Assembly: GCF_004804355.1 (NCBI RefSeq)
Contig: NZ_SRWZ01000002.1
Span: forward strand, 62,001 to 126,000
Source of the DNA: Cognatitamlana onchidii
Lineage (GTDB): Bacteria > Bacteroidota > Bacteroidia > Flavobacteriales > Flavobacteriaceae
Direction of reading: 5' to 3'
Length of the DNA: 64,000 bases
The translations under genes were made by a program, and so were the position numbers. Shown here one piece after another: positions 44,299 through 52,977 of this stretch. The notes under the pieces were generated by a model, which was given only the letters and a program-made list of their open reading frames with translations, was not told the origin of the DNA and ran no database searches. The stretch's first letter is position 1. Every line of letters begins with the position of its first letter.

Positions 44299-45222
44299 TT
44301 AATTTGTAAGTTGTTTTGCAGATGTATGCCATCTGTATTGATACGTTAATGTTAGGGCGTCAAAATCACTACCTCTTTCAAATCGTATGCCTGAAACATA
44401 GCCAATTTTAAGGGCATGTCTGTTAATGGGTATGGCATAGTGCAGACCAAATCGCATAGCAGAAATTTTAGAATCGCGCTCTACATTATTGACTATCACA
44501 CGACCTCCAATGCCATATCCAATGTTGGCCGATATCCACATGTTTTCTGGCAGATCTCTTATAAGGTGAAATTTGACTGTGTAAAGCGGTTTTTGCCCTA
44601 GTTTGTTTCCGTTTAGGTAATTTGTGTTATTGGTAAACAGCCAGATGCTGGCATAGGTTTCGATATTCCATTTATTAAGAGTTTTGGCGAACCCCCATTG
44701 TGGCTTAAAGGCCAATCTATTGGATCCCAAGTTTACCAATTCATTAGAGTTGTATTTCCCAGTGGGCACAATCACTTGTATACTAAAACCTGAGATAACA
44801 TCTGCTGTATAATTGGAAAACTCTGTTATAGACATGGCTGGTGAGTTCAAAAAGTTAAAGGATAAGCGTACTCTTAAATCGCCAAAACCATCTTGTGAAA
44901 AGCGGTCGGGTAAACCTACAACTTCACCATTCCAATCTCCAAAAACATAGGGGAGTACCGCATCAATTTTAGCTGACTGCCCAAAAAAATTAATGGATCT
45001 TACATAGGCAAAAACAAAGCTGTTCAGTCTAGCATCTAATCCATCAATAGGTAGGGAAGGGTCTAATAAGATATTACCGCTTGTATATGCATAACTACCT
45101 AATAAAAAATTAGTGCCGATAGGTAAATTTGTTATGGCTCGTGGTTCTAGATCTTGTGCATAACTAGAATCCCCAAAAACTAGGAATATGAAAATGAAAA
45201 AAGACAATTTTAATACTTTCAT
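44299..45222 (-). CDS. Outer-membrane transporter of the MetA-phenol-pathway family
   Basis: 307 residues with signal peptide (about 1-22, SSYAQ). Matches the Phenol_MetA_deg pattern: EPRAITNLPIGTNFLLGSYA near 26-45, GNILLDPSLPIDGLDARLNS, SAKIDAVLPYVFGDW, DGFGDLRVRLSFNFL and VIVPTGKYN, ending LTLTYQYRW. Family members are predicted outer-membrane channels near aromatic-degradation genes. Preceded by a terminator after the sulfatase gene, so it probably begins a separate transcript. Confidence 0.8.
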   Translation of the reverse strand: MKVLKLSFFIFIFLVFGDSSYAQDLEPRAITNLPIGTNFLLGSYAYTSGNILLDPSLPIDGLDARLNSFVFAYVRSINFFGQSAKIDAVLPYVFGDWNGEVVGLPDRFSQDGFGDLRVRLSFNFLNSPAMSITEFSNYTADVISGFSIQVIVPTGKYNSNELVNLGSNRLAFKPQWGFAKTLNKWNIETYASIWLFTNNTNYLNGNKLGQKPLYTVKFHLIRDLPENMWISANIGYGIGGRVIVNNVERDSKISAMRFGLHYAIPINRHALKIGYVSGIRFERGSDFDALTLTYQYRWHTSAKQLTN

Positions 45223-45270
45223 GATTCATTATTCTATCGCCATCTGCAAGATTAAATGAACATGCGAAAC

Positions 45271-45301
45271 AAAAACCGAATATAAAAACAATTCGGTTTT
45301 T
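45271..45301. terminator. Intrinsic terminator after the sulfatase gene
   Basis: AAAAACCGAAT (45271-45281) and ATTCGGTTTTT (45291-45301) form an 11-bp stem with a 9-base loop and T runs in both directions. It separates the sulfatase gene from the barrel genes. Confidence 0.82.
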
Positions 45302-45336
45302 GCTTAATCATGCTGCTATTAATCGTGGTAAAAAGG

Positions 45337-46890
45337 TTATTTATCTCCAGCTCCTTTGGTTACTTGTTCCATAACACGGTCTAAACTAAAGCTTCCTGGT
45401 TTTTGTCTTGGAGGAAACTCTTTAAAGCTTTGCAGCCAATTACCAACATAAAAGCCAGCAGGGGCAAAAACAAACATATGTTCAAATTGCCACTTCCCGT
45501 AACCTATAGCTTCATGGTGGGCTCTCTCAAATGGGTCGGATCTTAAGTTACCCACCATAGGCATACGTAATTGTTCGTAGGGGGCTTGCCATACGTGCAT
45601 ACCATGTGCATTTTGTCTTAAGAAAGTTATTTTCCAGTTATTGTAGCGTAGTGCAGCGCAAGAACCATCATCCGTCCAGTATAAAAACTCTTTACGCGGC
45701 CATTCAGATTCGCCTTTAAATGCAGGAATAAGGTTGTACCCGTCAAGGTGCACTTTGTAATTTCTATTTAAAGATTGTCCTTGCATCCCTTTTTTTAGTT
45801 TCTCCTTAACTTGTGTATCTCCAGCCGCGGCTAAAAAGGTAGGTAGCATATCCTCATGGGCGCCAATGTCATTAATAATTGTACCTGGTTTAATGACTCC
45901 CGGCCATCTTATAACCGTAGGTACTCTAAAACCACCTTCCCATTGCGTTGCTTTTTCTCCTGCAAACATGGTTGTTCCACCATCGGGCCAAGTAAATACT
46001 TCAGCACCATTGTCGGTAGAATACATGACGATGGTATTATCTGCAATTCCTAACTCTTCAAGCTTATCTAAAAGCTGTCCTACCATGGCATCGTGTTCAA
46101 CCATACCATCAGCATAAACGCCTAGTCCAGTTTTTCCTTCAGATTCTGGTTTTAAGTGCGTCCATACGTGCATACGCGTACTGTTCCACCAAACAAAGAA
46201 AGGCTTGTCATCTTTTACGGCATCATCCATAAAGCGTAAAGCGGCGTCTGTCACTTCTACATCTACAGTTTCCATACGTTTTTTTGTTAATGGTCCTGTA
46301 TCTTCAATTTTACCATCGGCAAACGAATGAATAACCCCACGAGGTCCAAAACGTTCTTTCATAGTCGATCCATCATCGAATTTGAAGTTTGTTGGATAGT
46401 CTGGTAATTCTGGTTCTTCCTCGGCATTTAAGTGATACAGGTTACCAAAAAACTCGTCAAAACCATGGTTGGTAGGCAGCATATCGTCCCTATCGCCTAA
46501 ATGGTTTTTACCAAATTGACCGGTTACATAGCCATGGTCTTTTAGTAAAGCGGCGATAGTAGGATCCTCAATTTTCATACCCTCTGGAGCACCAGGTAAA
46601 CCTACTTTTGTAAGTCCTGTTCTTATTGGCGATTGCCCGGTGATGAAAGCGGCACGACCAGCAGTACAGCTTTGTTGGCCATACCAATCTGTGAATGTGG
46701 CGCCTTCTTTTCCAATACGATCAATATTAGGCGTTTTATAGCCCATCATGCCCATATTATAGGCACTTACATTAAATTGACCAATGTCATCACCCCATAT
46801 CACAAGGATATTTGGTTTTTTGTTTTTTTGAGCGAAAGATCCAAAAATAATACAAAATAGCATTATAATGGATAAACTTGTTTTCTTCAT
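45337..46890 (-). CDS. S1-family arylsulfatase (secreted)
   Basis: 517 residues with signal peptide (about 1-20, IFGSFAQ). The Ca-binding Asp pair is in VIWGDDIGQF (34-35) and the catalytic Cys75 lies in CTAGR, which fits the C-x-[PA]-x-R motif converted to formylglycine. Further family marks are GKNHLGD near 137-143 and YSTDNGAE near 290. Sulfatases hydrolyse sulfate esters in the periplasm or outside. No formylglycine-generating enzyme or anSME is in the window, so maturation must use a gene elsewhere. It is related to but shorter than the other two sulfatases here. Confidence 0.9.
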   Translation of the reverse strand: MKKTSLSIIMLFCIIFGSFAQKNKKPNILVIWGDDIGQFNVSAYNMGMMGYKTPNIDRIGKEGATFTDWYGQQSCTAGRAAFITGQSPIRTGLTKVGLPGAPEGMKIEDPTIAALLKDHGYVTGQFGKNHLGDRDDMLPTNHGFDEFFGNLYHLNAEEEPELPDYPTNFKFDDGSTMKERFGPRGVIHSFADGKIEDTGPLTKKRMETVDVEVTDAALRFMDDAVKDDKPFFVWWNSTRMHVWTHLKPESEGKTGLGVYADGMVEHDAMVGQLLDKLEELGIADNTIVMYSTDNGAEVFTWPDGGTTMFAGEKATQWEGGFRVPTVIRWPGVIKPGTIINDIGAHEDMLPTFLAAAGDTQVKEKLKKGMQGQSLNRNYKVHLDGYNLIPAFKGESEWPRKEFLYWTDDGSCAALRYNNWKITFLRQNAHGMHVWQAPYEQLRMPMVGNLRSDPFERAHHEAIGYGKWQFEHMFVFAPAGFYVGNWLQSFKEFPPRQKPGSFSLDRVMEQVTKGAGDK

Positions 46891-46983
46891 AAATTTGATT
46901 TTTGATGTTAATTTAAATACAAGATAATTATTTATCAGATTAGTTGCTATTAATCTTTAGTGCTTGTGTTTATTTTTTTAGCC

Positions 46984-47493
46984 TTAACCACCATTTTTAA
47001 GCATATGTTTTAGTAACTCTTGTGATGGTCGTCCAGTTTCCAGTAAACCATACTTTTGTTCGTATAAACGTATGGCATTTTGAGTGCTGGATTGCATTTT
47101 TCCGTTAATATCTCCAGGGTCATAGCCTAGGCGAACTAGGCATTTCTGAATTTCTAAGATGGTTCCTGATGTTTTTTCTTTTTGTGCGTCTTGTTTTTTA
47201 CGTCTTTCATTTTCAGCTTGTTCCTGAGCAGCTTGTATTCTTTGTCTTTCTGCTTGCTGCCGTGCATAGGCTTCACGTTGTTTCTTTTCTTGGGCACCTT
47301 GCGCTAAACCTACAACCCCTCCAATAATAGCTCCTGTTTGCGCTCCATCGCGCCCACCAACCAAAGAGCCTAAAGCCGCACCTCCTAAAGCACCGCCAAA
47401 GGCGCGACCCATAACTTGAGCCTGTAATGTTGATTGACTTATCAAAGCAGTCGTTATAAATACGATGGTAAAAATGATATATTTAGGTTTCAT
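46984..47493 (-). CDS. Glycine-zipper protein with peptidoglycan-binding-like domain
   Basis: About 169 residues from ATG 47493, which begins a signal peptide (MKPKYIIFTIVFITTALISQ); the longer start at 47526 would overlap the next gene. Residues ~30-60 are a glycine-zipper (ALGGAALGSLVGG, GAIIGGVVGL) as in outer-membrane lipoprotein-like proteins. A basic/Gln-rich coiled coil (about 65-105) leads to a PG_binding_1-like domain, LEIQKCLVRLGYDPGDINGK then TQNAIRLYEQKYGLL. Five bases follow the MORN gene. Probably an envelope protein. Confidence 0.72.
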   Translation of the reverse strand: MKPKYIIFTIVFITTALISQSTLQAQVMGRAFGGALGGAALGSLVGGRDGAQTGAIIGGVVGLAQGAQEKKQREAYARQQAERQRIQAAQEQAENERRKKQDAQKEKTSGTILEIQKCLVRLGYDPGDINGKMQSSTQNAIRLYEQKYGLLETGRPSQELLKHMLKNGG

Positions 47494-47498
47494 GTGCG

Positions 47499-48368
47499 TT
47501 ATTTTATTTGTTTTCCATTTTTCCATTCTTCTTCTTTAGTACTTCCATCTTTAAGGGTAAATGTAATCTTACCATCGGGTTCTCCCTGTACAAATTGGCC
47601 TTTGGCGATGTCGCCATTTGTTGCTGTATAGATACCAGAACCATCGGGTTTACCGTTTTTAAATGATCCTTCATAGCGTTCTCCAGTGACTGTAGTTAAT
47701 AATCCAGAGCCTTCTGCTAAATCGTTTTTAAATTGCCCTTTATAGGTATCTCCATTGGGAAGTAGGAGGGTGCCTTGTCCGTCACGTTTTCCATTTACAA
47801 AGTCACCAAAGTACTCCTCTTTGCCGGGTGTAATTTGGTAGCCCGTGCCATGGGGTACATTGTTTTTTACCGCACCCTCGTAACTACCACCATCTGCGTT
47901 TATGGCTTTTATAAAGCCGTTCATGGCATCGTGTTTAAAGTCGCCTTCTACACGGCTTTTGTCAGGAAAAAGCATAACCCCTTTACCGTGCATCTCACTA
48001 TGTTTAAAATCACCTTTATATTGGGCATAGCCATCGTCAACTTCAAAGTATAATGTTCCATAACCTTGGGCTTTACCCTTATTCATGGTTCCTGTAAACC
48101 TGCCTACAATTTTACCGTCTTTTAGCCAAACTAAAACGCCATTACCAGATGCTTGGTTATTCTCATCACAGCCTCCAGACCAGCTAATAGTCTCATTGCC
48201 AATTGGTTTAGAATTCCAAACTTTACAGTCCGTAATAGGGTCGTTAAGCCATGTGCCACTTGTATCCAAATGATTAGCGTTTTGGGCACTCGAAGGCGCA
48301 CCTAGTCCTACTAATAAAATTAGGTATAACAAGGAGTGCATTGCATGGAATTGATATTTTGTTTTCAT
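47499..48368 (-). CDS. Secreted MORN-repeat protein
   Basis: 289 residues with signal peptide (about 1-28, PSSAQ). At least eight MORN-type repeats (e.g. YKGDFKHSEMHGKGVMLFPD, YFGDFVNGKRDGQGTLLLPN, YKGQFKNDLAEGSGLLTTVT, YEGSFKNGKPDGSGIYTATN) occupy about residues 75-275. An N-terminal segment with Cys pairs (TDCKVW, SGGCDENNQ) precedes them. MORN repeats mediate protein or lipid contacts. Being in the sulfatase operon, it may be an envelope scaffold; function unknown. Confidence 0.82.
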   Translation of the reverse strand: MKTKYQFHAMHSLLYLILLVGLGAPSSAQNANHLDTSGTWLNDPITDCKVWNSKPIGNETISWSGGCDENNQASGNGVLVWLKDGKIVGRFTGTMNKGKAQGYGTLYFEVDDGYAQYKGDFKHSEMHGKGVMLFPDKSRVEGDFKHDAMNGFIKAINADGGSYEGAVKNNVPHGTGYQITPGKEEYFGDFVNGKRDGQGTLLLPNGDTYKGQFKNDLAEGSGLLTTVTGERYEGSFKNGKPDGSGIYTATNGDIAKGQFVQGEPDGKITFTLKDGSTKEEEWKNGKQIK

Positions 48369-48420
48369 GAGCTATAAATTATTTACATTATAATTCAGTT
48401 ACTTAACGAGGTCATTTTAT

Positions 48421-50067
48421 TTAAGGTTTCGTAATCATAACAGGGCCCATAACACCAGTGATATAAATTCTATCTTCATCAATAGGAATAAATAAGCCAC
48501 CTGCGGTGTTAAAAATAGGATTGTTCCCTAAGTTGGTTGTAGACACTTCTTTACCTGTATTCCAATCAACCGTTTGTAGCGCATAATTTCCTTCTTCGGC
48601 TATTGTAAGCGTTACTGTATTTGCTGAAGCAGAAACCGGATAGAGTGCCCATTGCAACCCACGTTGTATGGTCCAATCGCTTTTTAAACTGTAGGTTTCC
48701 TTATCCCAACTCCATTTTTCTACGCCAGTAGGAGGTTGTCTAGTCACACCTGCAGTTAAAACCGTTTCAAAAATTGCTAGTTTGTCATGTTCATCATAGA
48801 CAGGGTCTGGCCAAGCAGAAGCCATCATCATAACGCCATTTCCGTAAATATGTGGCGACCACTCAATAGTTGCAGGAACATCTATTTTAAGTTTTATCTG
48901 GTCTGCAATTCGTCTTGATTTGGTGCCTTCTTTTTGTTTGAAATCTTCAGGGATGTCATCGCGCCAAAATGCGACCGCACTAATATCATCTCCAGCATCG
49001 GCAACAAAAACTAAATGGTCTTCATCAGGGCCATACCCCATTAAAGATGGTGTATTTCCTGAGCCTCTTGAAAGTGCTTTTGGATTGGGAACATAATCGT
49101 ATTCTGATTTCCATGCGCCATCTTCTTCCTTATCCGATATTTTTTTACCGTCCCATACAATCTTCCGCATGTACTTTGAGGTTACACAATAAATCCCCCC
49201 GTTATCATCGATGCTAATACCATTATCTACCGCTTCACCTTCAAGAATAACATATTGCATATTTTCAAGGTTTCTGTCTAAAACAGCAATGATGCCAGGC
49301 ATCGCCACAGCAATATTACCATCATAGGTCATCCCTAATGCAAATATTCTACTAATTTGTTTGGCTTCTTCTGGTGTTACGCCATCTTTGACATCAAATG
49401 CTTTTACAATTTCAATTTTAGAATTGATATCTCCAGGTGTTTTATCACTAACCTTGAATATAGAGGTTCCGAATCCGCAGAAATAGTTCCCTTCATGGTC
49501 CATCATGGTATATATACCATTTCCAATATTTGCTGAACTTTGCTTAATCGCTTTAACATGTTTTGCATAGGGCGGTAGGTATTTAGATTCATCGGTTCCA
49601 CCGGCTATCATCTCATTAACGGTTGCTTCTATTTCGTTCTCAGAGGGTACGTCATAGTCATATCCAGGCACCACCACTTCATCAACCCATTCAAAAGCGC
49701 CATTAGTGATTTTGATTTTTCCAATTTTATTGGTTCCAGAAACAAACAAAGCTTCCTCACCATTACCATAAGGACGATGTACTGTACCTATGGAAGTTAC
49801 CCATGGTAACCATTGTGTGTTTTCCGCCTTAATGGCTATGTTTTCATTCCAAGTTGCCCATTTGGTAACGTCACTTTGGGCAGGGTTTGAATGTACTGAC
49901 GGATAACTACTATTCGCAATTAAGAAAGGATTAGTAGGAGGGAGTTGGTGACTAAGTTTTGTCGTTTTTATTTCTTCTTTTGCTTCTTCAGCCTCTTTTA
50001 TTTGTTCTTTGCATCCAAGAAGCGTTATAAGTATGAGAAAAAATAGTATTAGGTTTTCTTTTTTCAT
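48421..50067 (-). CDS. Large lipoprotein of unknown function, beta-propeller-like
   Basis: About 548 residues from ATG 50067; ATG 50088 is also possible. A lipobox LITLLGC marks Cys19 and a Glu/Lys-rich linker follows. The rest is strand-rich with spaced motifs such as GTSIFKVSDKTPGD, TYDGNIAVAMPGI, IDDNGGIYCVTSKYMRK and GPDEDHLVFVADAGDD, like quinoprotein/SMP-30-type beta propellers, but no named family is certain. It follows the 765-residue sulfatase closely, so it is probably a partner, perhaps binding the sulfatase substrate or product. Confidence 0.65.
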   Translation of the reverse strand: MKKENLILFFLILITLLGCKEQIKEAEEAKEEIKTTKLSHQLPPTNPFLIANSSYPSVHSNPAQSDVTKWATWNENIAIKAENTQWLPWVTSIGTVHRPYGNGEEALFVSGTNKIGKIKITNGAFEWVDEVVVPGYDYDVPSENEIEATVNEMIAGGTDESKYLPPYAKHVKAIKQSSANIGNGIYTMMDHEGNYFCGFGTSIFKVSDKTPGDINSKIEIVKAFDVKDGVTPEEAKQISRIFALGMTYDGNIAVAMPGIIAVLDRNLENMQYVILEGEAVDNGISIDDNGGIYCVTSKYMRKIVWDGKKISDKEEDGAWKSEYDYVPNPKALSRGSGNTPSLMGYGPDEDHLVFVADAGDDISAVAFWRDDIPEDFKQKEGTKSRRIADQIKLKIDVPATIEWSPHIYGNGVMMMASAWPDPVYDEHDKLAIFETVLTAGVTRQPPTGVEKWSWDKETYSLKSDWTIQRGLQWALYPVSASANTVTLTIAEEGNYALQTVDWNTGKEVSTTNLGNNPIFNTAGGLFIPIDEDRIYITGVMGPVMITKP

Positions 50068-50090
50068 TGAGATTAAATTTGTTTTCATTT

Positions 50091-52388
50091 TTATTCTCCA
50101 ACCAAGACCGTTAATTTTTGTAAGGCCGTGTTTTTAAATGGTACAGCGTAGGTATCTTCTATAATAGGAGATCCTGTGTCTTGACCAACATCAAAGGTTT
50201 CCTCTATACTATAGGTGGCAGGAATGGTTTTAGGAATTTCTACTTTCCCCACACTTTTTCCGTTTATGAAAAGTTCGGCATCGCCTTTAAACTCACCTGT
50301 TTTTGTAAAGACCATTTTTAATTCTGATTTACCAACAGGAACATTCTCAGAGGACATGAGTACCGTTCTGTGCCCTATATAGTTATAGATATATATTAAT
50401 TGATTATCTAAAATCATGAGTGCATATCCAGACGTACGGCCGCCAGCTGTGACTAGCATACCATCTGCACCAGAGGCGGGAATTTCCATTTCTGCAATTA
50501 ACTCATGAGATTTGTTTTTCACTGGAGGTGCCACTGACTCATGCACACGAATTGCCGAAGGCGGCCAGTACACCAATTCTTTTTCTTGCGGAGCTGCTTG
50601 CGCTTGCATTTTAGCTAAGCGTGGTCCAACATCGCCATCTATAGGTAGTACATTGTTTTTGAGAGCCTCTTCTTTGAAAAGCGCTCTAAGTTCAGCGAGT
50701 TTTTCAGGATACTTATCGGCAACATTATTGCTTTGAGAAAAATCCTCTTTTAAATTATAAAGCTCCCATTTATCATCTTCAATAGATCCTGTAGCATTTA
50801 GTACCCATGGTCTTTTGCCTCTATGAAGCGTTACTGCAGTCCAACCATCGGCATAAATAGCGCGGTTTCCAAATAACTCATAGTACTGTACATTGCGGGT
50901 GTCTTTTGCTTTTGGTTTATTAAACGAATAGTTCATAGGCACCCCATCAAAAGGCATTTGTTTTACACCATCAATAACCTCTGGAGCTTCAACACCAGCA
51001 GCTTCAAGAATGGTTGGCGCAATATCAATAATGTGATGGTATTGTTCTCTTACTTGTCCGTTATTTTCTTTGTCAATACCTTTTGGCCAAGAAATAACCA
51101 AGGCATCTGCATTACCACCTCTATGAGCAGATTGTTTGTAATATTGAAATGGTGTGTTTCCAGCTTGGGTCCATCCGGCAGTGACGTGCCAAACGCCAAT
51201 TTTATTACCCCATTCGTTCATGTATTGGCTATTGGTTTCATAAGGAATATTTGGTACCCCATTAAAAAAACCATTTTCGTTAAACGTACCATGTAAACCG
51301 CCTTCTCCAGAGCCTCCATTGTCTGAAGTAAAAATTACTACAGTGTTATCAAGTTCGCCTATTTTTTCAAGGTAATCTAAAACACGACCAAACTCATAAT
51401 CTGTATAAGCTAATTGCCCAGCAAAAGCTTCCATTTGCCTGCCATACAATTCTTTTTCTTGATCATTAAGGGTTTCCCAAGCAGGAATGGTTTCGTCTCG
51501 AGGCGATAATTTTGTGCCTTTTGGTACAATACCCATTTCAATTTGGTTGGCTAATATTAATTCTCTGGCTTTATCATACCCCATATTAAATTTACCTTTA
51601 AATTTCTCTACCCAATTTTTTGGAGCTTGATGTGGGGCGTGTACAGCGCCGGTTGCCCAAAACATACAAAATGGTTTATCGTGGTCGGATGCTTTTAGCA
51701 TAGAGATCCAATTGATTGCAGTATCGGCCATATCTTCATTTACATGATATCCCGGTTGATCATAATTGGGTTGCATAGGCGTATGGTCTATCCACATGAT
51801 GGGGTTGAAGTTGTTCATATCTCCCGACATAAAACCATAAAAGTGTTCCCATCCATCACCAGAAGGCCAGCGGTCAAAAGGGCCAGCAAAGGTGCTTTCC
51901 CATTGTGGGGTATGATCCCATTTGCCAATAAACATGGTAGACCATCCTTCTCTTTTAAGGATTTCTGAAAATCCTTTAGCAGATTCTGGTGGGTGGGCGT
52001 TGTACCCAGGGAACCCCATTGCGGTTAGCGAGTGAGATCCCATACCAATGTTGTGATGGTTTCGTCCTGCTGCTATAGCTGCTCTTGAAGGTGAACATAA
52101 AGCGGTAGTATGAAAATTGTTAAAGCGTAAACCGTTCTTAGACAGCTTTTCTATAGTTGGCATTGGGGTTAGTCCTCCAAAGGCACTAGAATGCCCGAAC
52201 CCCATGTCATCAATGAGCCAGATGAGTACGTTTGGGGCTCCCTCAGGCGCTTTTGTAGGTTCTGGCCAATATTCTTCAGAATCCGCTAATGTGGTTCCTA
52301 TTTTACCTTTGAATTGTTTGTCTTGTGCATTCAAAACAAACACCGAGCATAAAAATACACTTAATATGGTTAGCTGGATGTTTTTCAT
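50091..52388 (-). CDS. S1-family arylsulfatase, long form
   Basis: 765 residues with signal peptide (about 1-22, VLNAQ). Metal-binding VLIWLIDDMGFG (Asp60, Asp61) and catalytic Cys98 in CSPSR, then AGRNHHNIGMGS. FIGKWDHTP, FWATGAVHAPH and IFTSDNGGSGEGG complete the core, and a C-terminal ~150-residue strand-rich part (GGRTSGYALMILDNQLIYIY) resembles the S1_4/AtsA-like long sulfatases. These usually act on small aryl or alkyl sulfates; the substrate here is not known. It has a long paralogue at 55858. Formylglycine formation needs an activating enzyme not in the window. Confidence 0.92.
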   Translation of the reverse strand: MKNIQLTILSVFLCSVFVLNAQDKQFKGKIGTTLADSEEYWPEPTKAPEGAPNVLIWLIDDMGFGHSSAFGGLTPMPTIEKLSKNGLRFNNFHTTALCSPSRAAIAAGRNHHNIGMGSHSLTAMGFPGYNAHPPESAKGFSEILKREGWSTMFIGKWDHTPQWESTFAGPFDRWPSGDGWEHFYGFMSGDMNNFNPIMWIDHTPMQPNYDQPGYHVNEDMADTAINWISMLKASDHDKPFCMFWATGAVHAPHQAPKNWVEKFKGKFNMGYDKARELILANQIEMGIVPKGTKLSPRDETIPAWETLNDQEKELYGRQMEAFAGQLAYTDYEFGRVLDYLEKIGELDNTVVIFTSDNGGSGEGGLHGTFNENGFFNGVPNIPYETNSQYMNEWGNKIGVWHVTAGWTQAGNTPFQYYKQSAHRGGNADALVISWPKGIDKENNGQVREQYHHIIDIAPTILEAAGVEAPEVIDGVKQMPFDGVPMNYSFNKPKAKDTRNVQYYELFGNRAIYADGWTAVTLHRGKRPWVLNATGSIEDDKWELYNLKEDFSQSNNVADKYPEKLAELRALFKEEALKNNVLPIDGDVGPRLAKMQAQAAPQEKELVYWPPSAIRVHESVAPPVKNKSHELIAEMEIPASGADGMLVTAGGRTSGYALMILDNQLIYIYNYIGHRTVLMSSENVPVGKSELKMVFTKTGEFKGDAELFINGKSVGKVEIPKTIPATYSIEETFDVGQDTGSPIIEDTYAVPFKNTALQKLTVLVGE

Positions 52389-52437
52389 TGTGTTTGAATT
52401 TTTTGATTATGGTTTGAAGTTGTTAGTTTTTGTTCGG

Positions 52438-52746
52438 TTAAACTTTATGTTTTATGTAATTATTTTCAAAATCTTCTAGTGTTTTACCTTCATGAATATT
52501 AAAATGCTTTAAGAATCCTAATACTTCGATAGCACCCATTAAATTCGTGAAATCTGGACTATCAAGATCTTTTTTAATATTTTCTTTTTTAGCCCACTCT
52601 TTAATAAATTCAAACGATTTATGTTCTGTATTTACATTGGAGGTATAAAGTGCATATACCGGCCATTTAACTAATCTGTCCATGGAGAGATTAAATTCAT
52701 AAAGTTTATCTGTTGGGATATCAAATCGAAGCAATAGATAGTACAT
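52438..52746 (-). CDS. Small protein of unknown function, first gene of the sulfatase operon
   Basis: 102 residues, no signal peptide or membrane segment. It starts YYLLLRFDIPTDKLYEFNLS and has VKWPVYALYTSNVNTEHKSF and a C-terminal helix. The strand-helix-strand flow with YLLLRFDIP suggests a small ferredoxin-like (ABM/dimeric alpha-beta barrel) fold, but I cannot name a family. It is the first gene after the sigma-54 promoter candidate at 52781-52797 and is followed 50 bases later by the sulfatase. It may be a sensor or monooxygenase-like partner; unknown. Confidence 0.6.
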   Translation of the reverse strand: MYYLLLRFDIPTDKLYEFNLSMDRLVKWPVYALYTSNVNTEHKSFEFIKEWAKKENIKKDLDSPDFTNLMGAIEVLGFLKHFNIHEGKTLEDFENNYIKHKV

Positions 52747-52780
52747 GGCTGGTTTTAAGCTTGGTTATTAATTTGTCCAT

Positions 52781-52797
52781 GACAATTGGTGTGCCAA
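52781..52797 (-). promoter_or_regulatory. Sigma-54 (-24/-12) promoter candidate
   Basis: On the minus strand the sequence TTGGCACACCAATTGTC contains TTGGCAC (-24) and TTG (-12) with GG-N10-GT, the exact sigma-54 spacing (consensus GG-N10-GC; one mismatch at the -12 C). The expected start of transcription is near 52771, about 25 bases upstream of the ATG at 52746. The sigma-54 activator gene lies next to it. Confidence 0.6.
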
Positions 52798-52899
52798 GAA
52801 TGTTCTTTGGTTAGAAAAGAACCTGTAAAGTGCTTTAAATAAGCGGTTTTTGTATAGATATTTTTTTTCTTGAAGTTTTGCTAGCGAAAATAACTAACA

Positions 52900-52941
52900 A
52901 CGATATATGGTTTTGCGCGATATATCGTGACTAAATATCGT
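52900..52941. promoter_or_regulatory. Possible upstream activator sites (CGATAT repeats)
   Basis: Three related elements occur: ACGATATAT (52900-52908), ATATATCGT (52920-52928) and AAATATCGT (52933-52941). They include a 10-bp palindrome CGATATATCG at 52918-52927. They lie about 105-145 bp upstream of the -24/-12 site, a normal distance for activator binding. No similar cluster was seen near other genes here. Confidence 0.45.
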
Positions 52942-52977
52942 AACAGACTAAGCTTTTTAAAACGCACTACGCTTAAT

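Noticed and set aside
50958-51296. 112-residue plus-strand ORF within the sulfatase gene
   Set aside because: Shadow of the strong sulfatase frame on the other strand; no independent support.
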